Assembly (NCBI GenBank): GCA_028875245.1
Contig: JAPPEU010000014.1
Span: forward strand, 1-43,611
Source: Chloroflexota bacterium
GTDB taxonomy: Bacteria; Chloroflexota; Anaerolineae; Aggregatilineales; Phototrophicaceae
Direction of reading: 5' to 3'
DNA length: 43,611 nt
The notes under the pieces: model-generated
What the model saw: only the letters and a program-made list of their open reading frames with translations
What the model was told of the DNA's origin: nothing
The model's database searches: none
Position numbers and translations under genes: made by a program
Shown here: in pieces, positions 1-7,463 of the stretch
How the letters are laid out: every line of letters starts with the position of its first letter
Numbering within the stretch: the stretch's first letter is position 1

Positions 1-184
1 CAACTAACTTCATTTAAGGCTGTTTTTCAACAGACACTGATAAGTCGCCCCTACAAATTTCGCTATGATTGCAGATGGAATTTGGCAGGTTAATAAAATA
101 AGACGCCAATTGGCACATCTGTTATTGTGTTTGAGCACAGTAATGACGCGCGCGGGGTTATGGTGAAAGAACTTAACCAGCGTG
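1..184. other. Gene-free left edge with repeat fragments
   Basis: No credible gene. This is the 3' flank of the mannonate dehydratase gene. It holds TTCAACAGA at 26-34, the same nine bases that close the inverted-repeat element near 14.6 kb. It also holds GTCGCCCCTACA at 44-55, a fragment of the family 1 interspersed repeat. Confidence 0.5.
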
Positions 185-1234
185 TCACGCCAGCTGCTTG
201 ACCGCCTCCACCAGCGCCATGATGTAACCGGTCGAGTAAGCGTGGCCGCGGTGGCGCCAGCCATCGTCATCGATCATCTCCGGCACGTGGTCATCGATGA
301 TGAAGCCCGTGAAGCCGACCGCCTTGAGCGTCTGGATCGCCGCCACCACATTCATGTTGCCCTCGCCGGGGAAGCATTCCTGGAACTTGGGCACACAGCC
401 CTGCACATCGCGGAAGTGCACGTAGAAGATCTTGCCGCGCTCGCCGAAGTAACGCATGGCCGCCAGCACGCCGTCATTGTTGCTGCCCTCGGCGTAGATC
501 ATTTCAGAGAAGCAGCCCATGCAGAAGTCCAGGCCGTGATTGGGGCTGGGCGCCGCCTCCAAAGCGCGCTTGAAATTCTCCGGCTTGTAGAAGACGCGGG
601 CGATGCCGCCGAGCGATGGCACGGGCGGGTCGGCCGGATGCAGGGCGATCTTGACCCCCGCCTCCTCCGCCACTGGAAGCACGGCGCCCATGAAAGCGAC
701 GTAATTGTCGAACATTTCTTCTTCGCTGTACTCGCGGTCTTCGGCTTCGGCGATCTGGGTGAGCCCGGTGATGACGTCGCCCGCCAGAGCCCGCTCCAAA
801 TCGAAAGCCGTGACCTTGACGCCGCCACGCCCGGTCGACATCGGCGTGCGCCATACCAGATTGGGCATCCAGTGCAAGCCGAGGATGGGGATGCCCGCCT
901 CGCCCATGTTGCGCACAATGGTCTGATAATTAGCGGTTTGCTCTTCGCGCCGCGGCCCGTTCAGCATGGCGTCAATGTAAAAATGCCGCGGCACATTTTC
1001 GATCGCTTCCAATTCCAGTTCATAATCATTGACGCGCTGCTTCAAGCGTTTGAGGTCGGCAACTTCCCAGTAGCCTTTGTCTTCGGGCAGGTCAATATCT
1101 TCCGGGATGAGATCAATGCCTTTGCCGACCATGTTGAATTGCACGCCGCCGACGCCCAACTGCTTGGCGAAAGTCAAGTATTCGTGCGTGGCCGCGGAAT
1201 GCTGCCCCAGCGCCACTCGCATCTCCTGCGTCAT
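185..1234 (-). CDS. uxuA: Mannonate dehydratase (UxuA family)
   Basis: Predicted cytoplasmic TIM-barrel enzyme of 349 aa that dehydrates D-mannonate to 2-keto-3-deoxygluconate in hexuronate breakdown. Visible family marks are HPADPP at residues 199-204, a Cys at 238 (LDFCMG), the HFRD segment at 273-276 and the C-terminal IIDDHVPEM stretch; these His, Cys and Asp positions match the metal-binding motifs of UxuA. The length fits the shorter (about 350-360 aa) forms found outside the enterics. It stands alone on the minus strand, about 120 bp from the divergent sugar dehydrogenase gene, with no uxaC, uxuB or kdg genes beside it. Some UxuA-like proteins of this length are annotated only as xylose-isomerase-like TIM barrels, so the exact substrate is less certain than the fold. 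Confidence 0.82.
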   Translation of the reverse strand: MTQEMRVALGQHSAATHEYLTFAKQLGVGGVQFNMVGKGIDLIPEDIDLPEDKGYWEVADLKRLKQRVNDYELELEAIENVPRHFYIDAMLNGPRREEQTANYQTIVRNMGEAGIPILGLHWMPNLVWRTPMSTGRGGVKVTAFDLERALAGDVITGLTQIAEAEDREYSEEEMFDNYVAFMGAVLPVAEEAGVKIALHPADPPVPSLGGIARVFYKPENFKRALEAAPSPNHGLDFCMGCFSEMIYAEGSNNDGVLAAMRYFGERGKIFYVHFRDVQGCVPKFQECFPGEGNMNVVAAIQTLKAVGFTGFIIDDHVPEMIDDDGWRHRGHAYSTGYIMALVEAVKQLA

Positions 1235-1356
1235 CCTGTGCCCCCTTCACTTTGTGCTTTTGCGCACTCGGCTTCAAGTGTACCGTATTTGCTGAAGCGC
1301 TCGCTGTACTCGGTGGTAGAATTTCAGTTACTTGCTTGCACTCACCGAGAAGCTCT

Positions 1357-2970
1357 ATGCGCGCGCTGACAATCCTTTCTGTATTCGCCGTTCTGGCGGC
1401 TCTCCCTCCCCTCGCCTTTCCCGCGCTCGCTCAAGAAAACGGGATTGCGTATTATGCCCTGGACAGAATCGGCGCGCGCATGAACCAGCCGACGGGCCTG
1501 GCCCACGCGGGGGATGACCTCCTCTACATCAGCGAGCGCGCCGGTCGCATTCTCATCCTGGAGGAGGAAGAATTTCTGCGCACCCCTTTCCTTGATGTGG
1601 AGGACAGCGTGGACGCGGAGGCGAGCGTCGAACAGGGTTTGCTCGGCCTGGCATTTGACCCGGATTATGCCGAAAACGGTTATTTCTACATCGCCTATAC
1701 CGATGCCGATTTTAGTCTTCATCTTGAGCGCTATCAGGCATCGGCCTATCGCTATGTCGCCTTGCCCGGTTCGCGGGAGCGGCTCTTGTCCATCGAGCAG
1801 GCGTCGCCGCTGCACAAAGGCGGGCATCTGCGTTTTGGTCCCGACGGTTATCTCTACCTGTCAGTCGGCGATGGCGGCATATCGGAAGACTTGGATTCAA
1901 CCGGGCAAAACACAGACGACCTGCGCGGGAAAATCTTGCGGCTTGATGTCAGTGACGGCCGGCCTTATGCCATTCCGCCGGACAACCCCTTTGTTGACGC
2001 CGACGGCTATCGGCCGGAAATCTGGCTGATGGGCTTGCGCAATCCCTGGAAATTCAGCTTTGTTCAAGGCTCGCGGGCGCTGTTCATCGCTGATGTGGGC
2101 TGGGCGAGCAGTGAGGAAATCAACTTCCTGCCCGCGGAAAGCAGGGGCGGTGAAAACTTCGGCTGGCGGATTTACGAGGGCGAGCTGCTGACGGAAGCGG
2201 ACAAGGCCCCAAACGCGAATGAAGGGCTGACCTTCCCCGTCTTCTCTTATCCTCATATCAAGCCGCTCGGTTATGACGGGAGCTTTCCGGTGGGCTGCGC
2301 GGTCATCGGCGGTCATGTCTATCGCGGCGCGGCCATGCCGGAGCTGCAGGGCCTTTATATCTACAGCGATTATTGTCATGGCGACCTCTGGACGCTGCGG
2401 CAAGACGCGGCCGGCTGGCAGACGGAGAAACTCTACGAAACCGATCTGAATATCACGGCAATCGGGGAGGATGCCCGGGGCGAGCTTTACATCACCAGCC
2501 TCGATGGCCGGCTCTACAAGCTGATTCACGCGCCCGATGGCGACAACGACAACGATTCAGTGCCGAACGAGGGCGACAACTGTCCATTGATTAGCAATCG
2601 CGACCAAGCGGACAACTGGGGGCGGCAAGGCGTCGGCGATGCCTGCGACCAAGATTATTACTTCAGCAAAGCGTTTGGCGCCGAAGTGAAGATGTTTCAG
2701 CAACATTATGGCGCCTTTCACATTTACGCCTGCAACCGCGACGGCTGCGGTTTCGTCGCCAATCTCGAACCGGGGAATCTGGACGCAAATGCTATGCTGC
2801 GGCTACAGAGCGAGCACTTCGGCTGGACGGTCGAGGCCGCTTTCGTCAGCGATGCCGCCGGGCAAGTTGTTTACAATGTCCTGGTTTACGATGACGACGG
2901 CGCCTATTATGTGAATGACTTGCAGCTGCTGATTTCAAGAGAGGCTTTGTCGTGGCGTTATGCGAGTTGA
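1357..2970 (+). CDS. Secreted glucose/sorbosone dehydrogenase-like beta-propeller protein
   Basis: 537 aa. The start at 1357 is preferred over the upstream in-frame 1252 because it begins a clean signal peptide (MRALTILSVFAVLAALPPL, cleavage near ALAQ). The mature part has the six-bladed propeller of PQQ-dependent soluble aldose sugar dehydrogenases (GSDH family): EQGLLGLAFDPDY, then HKGGHLRFGPDGYLY and SVGDGG, then GLRNPWKFSF, then the repeated SDYCHGDLW region. After the propeller comes a short calcium-binding thrombospondin type 3-like stretch (DGDNDNDSVPNEGDNCP ... GVGDACD), then about 100 residues I do not recognise. It probably oxidises aldoses outside the membrane using PQQ. PQQ use is inferred from the family, and no PQQ synthesis genes are in the window. 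Confidence 0.8.
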   Translation: MRALTILSVFAVLAALPPLAFPALAQENGIAYYALDRIGARMNQPTGLAHAGDDLLYISERAGRILILEEEEFLRTPFLDVEDSVDAEASVEQGLLGLAFDPDYAENGYFYIAYTDADFSLHLERYQASAYRYVALPGSRERLLSIEQASPLHKGGHLRFGPDGYLYLSVGDGGISEDLDSTGQNTDDLRGKILRLDVSDGRPYAIPPDNPFVDADGYRPEIWLMGLRNPWKFSFVQGSRALFIADVGWASSEEINFLPAESRGGENFGWRIYEGELLTEADKAPNANEGLTFPVFSYPHIKPLGYDGSFPVGCAVIGGHVYRGAAMPELQGLYIYSDYCHGDLWTLRQDAAGWQTEKLYETDLNITAIGEDARGELYITSLDGRLYKLIHAPDGDNDNDSVPNEGDNCPLISNRDQADNWGRQGVGDACDQDYYFSKAFGAEVKMFQQHYGAFHIYACNRDGCGFVANLEPGNLDANAMLRLQSEHFGWTVEAAFVSDAAGQVVYNVLVYDDDGAYYVNDLQLLISREALSWRYAS

Positions 2971-3144
2971 GTCGGCGCTGCTGTCTAATCCTTAGAAGGC
3001 GCCAACGAGACGGCATTTACGATCGGAAGGGTGAAGCAATTGAGAGTCGGCAACAGAGTACTGGTTAGCGAATCGGACGGGCGCATCGGTCCAACGCGTG
3101 ATAGGTTGACAAAGTATCTCTATTTCGGTAGTTTGTTATATGAG

Positions 3145-3354
3145 ATGAAGCGATTTAACGCGTGGCTGTGTTTTTGGATTGTTCTGTTGCTTTGCACAGC
3201 GTTGCTCTTGGGCGGTCTCGGTTTGATATTTCTTGAGAATCATCGAGGGCATGTTCGGCTGGCAGAGTATATTGCGCAGGAGTATGACGTGTTGATGTCG
3301 GAAATCGCGGGGGTGGGCGAGGCTATCGAGCCGGGGTACGCGGTGGTGAATTGA
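3145..3354 (+). CDS. Small single-pass membrane protein, unknown
   Basis: 69 aa if started at the ATG at 3145; an in-frame GTG at 3031 would add 38 residues of no clear character. The N-terminus is basic (MKRFNAW) and is followed by one long hydrophobic helix (residues about 7-30). A short charged tail ends in EIAGVGEAIEPGY. The layout resembles the 78-aa protein at 4157-4393: basic start, one membrane helix, then a D-V-x-x-E-I ... (I/V)(E/D)P(G/D)(Y/F) tail, so the two may be paralogues. A TTGACA box lies at 3106-3111 but only a weak TAGTTT follows at 17 bp. No family recognised. Base composition is lower in GC than the flanks. Confidence 0.4.
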   Translation: MKRFNAWLCFWIVLLLCTALLLGGLGLIFLENHRGHVRLAEYIAQEYDVLMSEIAGVGEAIEPGYAVVN

Positions 3355-3489
3355 AGTGGATGGTACTTCGCGAATGGTTGCCTCGTTCAGATGAGTGAAG
3401 AATGTCTTGCGGAACGACGTCGACGGGAGGGGACTGGGCGCGGTCAGCGCTGATTGTTCATTGGTTTATATTGTGAACGGAGTTTGATC
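3355..3489. promoter_or_regulatory. Intergenic region with inverted repeat GTTCA-N13-TGAAC
   Basis: No gene. An inverted repeat with arms GTTCA (3456-3460) and TGAAC (3474-3478) sits just before the Shine-Dalgarno GGAG (3479-3482) of the next gene, where an operator or leader hairpin could lie. Function is only suggested by position. Confidence 0.25.
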
Positions 3490-4156
3490 GTGAAGACATT
3501 TAGGTTGATGGTTGTTTGCACGTGGCTGGCGGCGGTAGTGGGTTTGGGTTTGGTGGTACGCGCAAAGTGCTGGCCGCATTCAGTTTGAGGGTCAAGGTTA
3601 TGGATCGGTTCAAGAAGTGTACGCTGCGGCGGGTGTGGCCTGGGCGCAAAGCGGTGGCGGGTCGGCGGTTGGGTGTATCCCGATCCTGACGGCGGCCGAC
3701 GTGGCGCGGGGTTATTATGATGACGCCAATATGCAGTTTGTGTGTCATCAAGACGGCGACGGCGTGCAGGCGCAACTGGAGGCTAACGAGGCGGTTCTGA
3801 GAGCGGCTGGAGTAGGAGCTGAGCCCGATGTCCATCCACCGGGTAGCGATGAAGTCAGTGCTCAGAGGCACAGATGCCCAGATGCTAATCGAGCGACGCC
3901 GTATCACAATGTAGGTTATAACGGCGCTATGAATGATGTCTGCCGGAGTAATTTTCGGGAGAATATGCGTTCGCACTGGCGGGCTCGGTCGTTCTGGAAG
4001 GTGGGTTATGGCGCGACTGTGTTTATGTACCGTCATTATCCCGGGATGTATTGGGTCTTGGATTATTCGGCTTGGCGTACACCAGTGGAGGTGCGCGGTC
4101 ACTCGATGAGATACTATCAGTGGTGCACAAGTTTTCATGGTGGAAGGTGCTATTAG
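3490..4156 (+). pseudogene. Secreted six-cysteine protein, frameshifted in its signal peptide
   Basis: A GTG start at 3490, seven bases after GGAG, opens a textbook signal sequence (VKTFRLMVVCTWLAAVVGLG) that hits a stop within about 33 codons in its own frame. The frame one base further on has been open since 3539 and continues WYAQSAGRIQFEG for about 200 codons to 4156. Skipping one base in the TTGGTGGTA run near 3553-3560 joins the two as GLGLWYA-QSAG, a good signal-peptidase site, so a one-base insertion (or sequencing error) seems likely. The mature part has six cysteines, many Tyr/Trp/His residues and no recognised domain. Its stop TAG directly abuts the GTG start of the next gene. Alternatively translation starts at the GTG at 3617 without any signal. 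Confidence 0.5.
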
Positions 4157-4393
4157 GTGGGATTCAAGACCGATAGGCGGCTGCGATGGATGGCGCTTCT
4201 TGTCTTAATCTGGGTGACGATGGTGGGCATCATAGTTATGACGTTGGCGCTGGAGGTGCAACAATCTTATCAGACGCTTTGGGGACGGGCGATGGGACTT
4301 TCGACCGATGTGCGTTTGGAGATTCAGCGGCTGCGCGAGTTGGTAGATCCCGATTTCCGCGAGCCTGAGAAGTTTGAGTCTGACGGGTGGTGA
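4157..4393 (+). CDS. Small single-pass membrane protein, unknown
   Basis: 78 aa from a GTG that directly follows the stop of the six-cysteine gene, which suggests translational coupling. A GGAAGG lies upstream at about 4141-4146. Basic N-terminus (MGFKTDRRLRW), one hydrophobic helix at about residues 12-32, then an amphipathic tail containing DVRLEIQRLRELVDPDF. The same plan is seen in the 69-aa protein at 3145-3354. It could anchor or escort the secreted protein encoded between them, but that is inference. Not recognised as any known family. Confidence 0.45.
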   Translation: MGFKTDRRLRWMALLVLIWVTMVGIIVMTLALEVQQSYQTLWGRAMGLSTDVRLEIQRLRELVDPDFREPEKFESDGW

Positions 4394-4436
4394 CGATCGC
4401 TGCTGGGCGAGCGGGATTGTAAGATGTTGTATTTTG

Positions 4437-4529
4437 ATGCCGCCCAGCCCGGTGGTCAATGTGAGCAAGGCGGAGCGCACCCTCGGCTGGAAAGCGCGTT
4501 ATGACTGGGACGGGGCGCCCTTGACCTGA
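4437..4529 (+). pseudogene. Remnant of the C-terminus of an NAD-dependent sugar epimerase
   Basis: A 30-codon open stretch ends ...VVNVSKAERTLGWKARYDW... and a stop. The S-K-A-x-R-x-L-G-W-K/E-P/A-R pattern is typical of the C-terminal end of UDP-glucose 4-epimerase or nucleotide-sugar dehydratase proteins (SDR family). Nothing upstream encodes the rest, so this is probably the stub of a deleted gene. The assignment rests on this short motif only. Confidence 0.35.
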
Positions 4530-4542
4530 GAAACCGCATTAC

Positions 4543-4572
4543 TTGCATAAAGCTGATTTGATGTGGTACACT
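4543..4572 (+). promoter_or_regulatory. Possible sigma-70-type promoter for the CBS membrane protein gene
   Basis: TTGCAT (4543-4548), an 18-bp spacer, then TACACT (4567-4572), each sharing four bases with the consensus boxes, about 150 bp upstream of the GTG at 4723. Suggestive only. Confidence 0.25.
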
Positions 4573-4722
4573 GTCGCCACTGTGTCAATATAGTTTCAAG
4601 AACCTAGTGGACGACCCATTTTCCCGGAGTCCCACGCACATAGTAAACGCTGCAGCCGTTCATGAGCAATCGTATCCGGCGATTTTTGCGTACGCCTCGG
4701 TCCTGGTCAAGGGACGCGGCCG

Positions 4723-6057
4723 GTGAACGAGGGCGTCGTTCTTCTGCTGCTCTTGCTGCTTGCGCTTGCCTTGCACGCCGCCGTCAGCCTGATGAACGCG
4801 GCTCTGCAAAAGATGTCCGCGGCCACAATGCGCGAGCGGGCCGACGACGGCGACGCGACCGCGCGGCGATTCCTGGCGCTGACGGAGAACTCGCTCAACC
4901 TGAGCATGACGGTGAGCATCACCCATATCCTGACGCGCATTGCCATCGCCGTCCTGCTCGCTTTGCTCCTGCTTGAACCTTTGGCCAATGGCGATGCGGG
5001 CGCGCGGCTGCTGCTGGCTGGCGCCACCGTGATCATCGGCGCCGGCTTGACCCTGATCATCGGCGATCTGGTTCCGGAGGCCCTTGGCTCCGCCCATGCC
5101 GGATCCATATTCGCCCATTCGATCACGCCGATGCGCCTGTTGATTGTGTTCATCTCGCCGGCGACGGCGCTCGTGCTTTTGCTCAGCCGCTTGATTTCCC
5201 AACTGCTTGGTGGCGATGCCCTGATGATGGTGAACCTGGTCACCGAAGAAGAGATCATGTCGCTGGTTCATGCCAGCCACAGCGGCGGCGTCATCGAAGA
5301 AGAAGAAAAAGACATGATCGCGTCGGTGCTGCAATTGGATGAAAGCAGCGCCCGCGAATTGATGACGCCACGCATCGACATCGTCGCGCTCGAAGCGGCG
5401 GCCACGGTCAGCGACGCGCTTTCCGCCTTTGTCGCGTCGGGCTTTTCGCGCATTCCTGTGTATGAGGAAAGCATCGACAACGTGCAGGGCTTGCTCTACG
5501 CGAAAGATATTCTGACGGCGGTCAAGGATGGGCAGGACTTCGCGAGTCAGCGGATCGGCGCGCTCGTCCGCGATGCTTATTTCGTGCCGGAGACGAAGCC
5601 AGCCGACGCGCTGCTGAAAGAACTGCAGGAGAAAAACGTGCATTTGGCCGTTGTTGTCGACGAATACGGCGGCACTTCCGGGCTGGTCACCATCGAGGAC
5701 CTGATTGAAGAAATCGTCGGCGATATCCGCGATGAGCATGACTTCGGTGAAGAAGAGGATTATGTGGAAGTCGGCGATGGCTCTTACTTGATCGAAGCCA
5801 GCATGGACCTTGATGACCTCAATGCCCTGCTCGCCTGTTCCATCGATACCAGCGACGCCGACACGCTGGGCGGCTATATTTACCTGGCCTTGGGGCGGGT
5901 GCCACGGACGGATGAGACCATCGAAACCGATATCCTGCGGATGACGGTCCAGTCCATAGACGGTCACCGCATCCGCAAAGTCAAGGTGCGCAAGATCAAC
6001 GGCGAATCCGCCGACGCTATTCTACCCCATCCCCCGGCCCCTTCCCCAACGCATTAG
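4723..6057 (+). CDS. CorC/CNNM-type membrane protein with DUF21, two CBS and CorC_HlyC domains
   Basis: 444 aa with a GTG start. Residues 1-150 are a hydrophobic DUF21 domain with about four membrane helices, including the family-typical IIGDLVPEA segment. The tandem CBS pair follows (about 205-330: [48 protein letters not shown]). A C-terminal transporter-associated CorC_HlyC domain (about 345-430: [20 protein letters not shown]) comes last. The family (YfjD, CorB, PaeA, CNNM) is linked to Mg2+, Co2+ or polyamine efflux; the substrate cannot be read from sequence. Odd point: the last ten or so residues, [10 protein letters not shown], come from reading into a family 2 repeat (from 6028), which also supplies the stop. 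The natural C-terminus was therefore probably replaced. Confidence 0.85.
   Translation: MNEGVVLLLLLLLALALHAAVSLMNAALQKMSAATMRERADDGDATARRFLALTENSLNLSMTVSITHILTRIAIAVLLALLLLEPLANGDAGARLLLAGATVIIGAGLTLIIGDLVPEALGSAHAGSIFAHSITPMRLLIVFISPATALVLLLSRLISQLLGGDALMMVNLVTEEEIMSLVHASHSGGVIEEEEKDMIASVLQLDESSARELMTPRIDIVALEAAATVSDALSAFVASGFSRIPVYEESIDNVQGLLYAKDILTAVKDGQDFASQRIGALVRDAYFVPETKPADALLKELQEKNVHLAVVVDEYGGTSGLVTIEDLIEEIVGDIRDEHDFGEEEDYVEVGDGSYLIEASMDLDDLNALLACSIDTSDADTLGGYIYLALGRVPRTDETIETDILRMTVQSIDGHRIRKVKVRKINGESADAILPHPPAPSPTH
6028..6056 (+). repeat. Family 2 repeat fragment overlapping a 3' coding end
   Basis: CCCCATCCCCCGGCCCCTT followed by CCCCAACGC, the same core seen at 23.74, 37.63 and 42.46 kb. 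It lies inside the CBS protein reading frame and provides its final codons and stop. Confidence 0.7.
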
Positions 6058-6113
6058 ACCGCTGCCAAGCGGGTCCTGAGGGCGAATAACTTGGCATTAT
6101 TGAGGAGACGGTC

Positions 6114-6533
6114 ATGATAGCACCCAGCGACCAGCAGTTGATCGACGCCGCCATCGCCGCCGGCCAGTACGCCTACATGCCATACAGCAACTACCGCGTC
6201 GGCGCCGCGCTCTTGACCGCGAGCGGCGAAGTTTATGGCGGCTGCAATATCGAAAGCGTCAGCTTTACGCCGACAGTCTGCGCCGAGCGCACCGCGCTGT
6301 TCAAAGCGGTCAGTGAAGGCCAGCGCGACTTCACCGCCATCGCCGTGGTCACGCGAGACGCGGGCTCGCCCTGCGGGGTCTGCCGGCAGATGCTCTACGA
6401 ATTCGCGCCCGATTTGCGCGTTATCATCGCCGACCTGGATGGCGCGGCGCATCTCGTTACGACGCTGCGAGAGCTGCTGCCGCAGGGCTTTGGGCCCTCG
6501 AATCTTGACGACAGCCACTCCTGGGCAGTATAG
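6114..6533 (+). CDS. cdd: Cytidine deaminase
   Basis: 139 aa homotetrameric-type cytidine deaminase that converts cytidine and deoxycytidine to uridine and deoxyuridine in pyrimidine salvage. The zinc/catalytic motifs are complete: C56-A-E-R (TVCAERTALF) with the proton-shuttling Glu58, and P86-C-G-V-C90. NYRVGAALL near the N-terminus shapes the nucleoside pocket. The length is normal for the small tetrameric class. A GGAG precedes the ATG at 6114 (GAGGAGACGGTC). It leads a short run with two genes 6 and 3 bp further on, whose products do not share an obvious pathway with it. Confidence 0.95.
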   Translation: MIAPSDQQLIDAAIAAGQYAYMPYSNYRVGAALLTASGEVYGGCNIESVSFTPTVCAERTALFKAVSEGQRDFTAIAVVTRDAGSPCGVCRQMLYEFAPDLRVIIADLDGAAHLVTTLRELLPQGFGPSNLDDSHSWAV

Positions 6534-6539
6534 ATTATC

Positions 6540-6929
6540 ATGACCAGGATTACCATCCACGCCGACTGCGGCGGCGCGCCCAAGAAACAGCTGCTGCGCG
6601 ATTTGAACATCGCCTTCGCCAAGGCGGATGTCGAAGGCATTCTCGAATTCTTCAGCGACGACATCCGCTGGCGGATCATGGGCGAGGCCGACCTGCGCGG
6701 CAAAGAGGCAGTACGGGCGGCGCTGGAAGCGATGCAAGAGATGGTTGCAAGCGAATTGATCATTCACTCGATCATCATTCAGGGGCGCGCAGCCGCCGTC
6801 AACGGCCTGATCAGGACAGAGGGCGGCGGGTCAGTCGCCTTCTGCGATATTTGCCAGTTCGAGAGCGCGGACGGCAACAAGATCCAATCCATGATGTCTT
6901 ACGCGGTCGAAATCAAATCGGAGGGCTAG
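6540..6929 (+). CDS. SnoaL/NTF2-like fold protein
   Basis: 129 aa. The opening LNIAFAKADVEGILEFFSDD followed by IRWRIMGEADLRGKEAV is the usual start of SnoaL-like or ketosteroid-isomerase-like NTF2-fold proteins: a cone-shaped single-domain fold. The closing strands (SVAFCDICQFES, GNKIQSMMSYAVEI) also fit. It is probably a small cytoplasmic ligand-binding protein or enzyme. The family is too broad to name a substrate. It starts 6 bp after cdd and ends 3 bp before the PhnB-like gene, so the three are probably co-transcribed. Confidence 0.75.
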   Translation: MTRITIHADCGGAPKKQLLRDLNIAFAKADVEGILEFFSDDIRWRIMGEADLRGKEAVRAALEAMQEMVASELIIHSIIIQGRAAAVNGLIRTEGGGSVAFCDICQFESADGNKIQSMMSYAVEIKSEG

Positions 6930-6932
6930 ACC

Positions 6933-7409
6933 ATGCAAAAGATCGTCACCAATTTGTGGTTTGATGGCCGGGTGGAAGAGGCGCTCGAGCTCTACACCTC
7001 GCTTCTGCCTGACTCCCGCGTCATTCAGATCCGCCGTTACGGCGACGTCGGCATGGGCGACCCCGGCGATATCTTGACCGCGGATTTCGAGCTCGCCGGG
7101 CAGCGCTTCACCATCATCAACGGCAATAGCTTTTGCGAGCACAGCGCGGCGATGTCGCTCATGGTGCTCTGTGAGGACCAGGAAGAAGTGGACCGTTTGT
7201 GGGATGGGCTAATCGCCGGTGGCGGCGCGCCAAGCCGCTGTGGCTGGCTGACCGACCGTTTCGGCGTCTCTTGGCAGATTACGCCGATCCGTTTGATGGA
7301 GATGTTGAAAAGCGAAGATGCCGCCGCCGTCGAGCGCGTAATGGCCGCATTCATGCCGATGGATAAGTTGATTATCGCCGAACTCGAACGGGCGTTCAAC
7401 GATCGGTAG
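6933..7409 (+). CDS. PhnB-like VOC family protein
   Basis: 158 aa. QKIVTNLWFDGRVEEALELY is the signature start of the PhnB / 3-demethylubiquinone-9 methyltransferase-like branch of the vicinal-oxygen-chelate (glyoxalase/bleomycin resistance) superfamily. It is followed by GDPGDILTADFELAGQRF, then CGWLTDRFGVSWQITP, the family's usual C-terminal block. The biochemical role of this branch is not settled. It is the last gene of the apparent cdd operon. A substrate or resistance role should not be assumed. Confidence 0.85.
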   Translation: MQKIVTNLWFDGRVEEALELYTSLLPDSRVIQIRRYGDVGMGDPGDILTADFELAGQRFTIINGNSFCEHSAAMSLMVLCEDQEEVDRLWDGLIAGGGAPSRCGWLTDRFGVSWQITPIRLMEMLKSEDAAAVERVMAAFMPMDKLIIAELERAFNDR

Positions 7410-7463
7410 ACCGAAGCCATCCTGTCATGCGCCGGCGGAAGTGGATGAATACCTGACGGGCGG

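Noticed and set aside
182..1369. Long plus-strand ORF opposite the mannonate dehydratase gene
   Set aside because: Antisense shadow in GC-rich DNA; His/Arg-rich translation without family motifs, while the minus strand encodes a complete UxuA.
4660..5967. 435-aa minus-strand ORF opposite the CBS membrane protein
   Set aside because: Low-complexity His/Gln/Arg-rich translation typical of antisense frames; the plus strand has clear DUF21, CBS and CorC_HlyC motifs.
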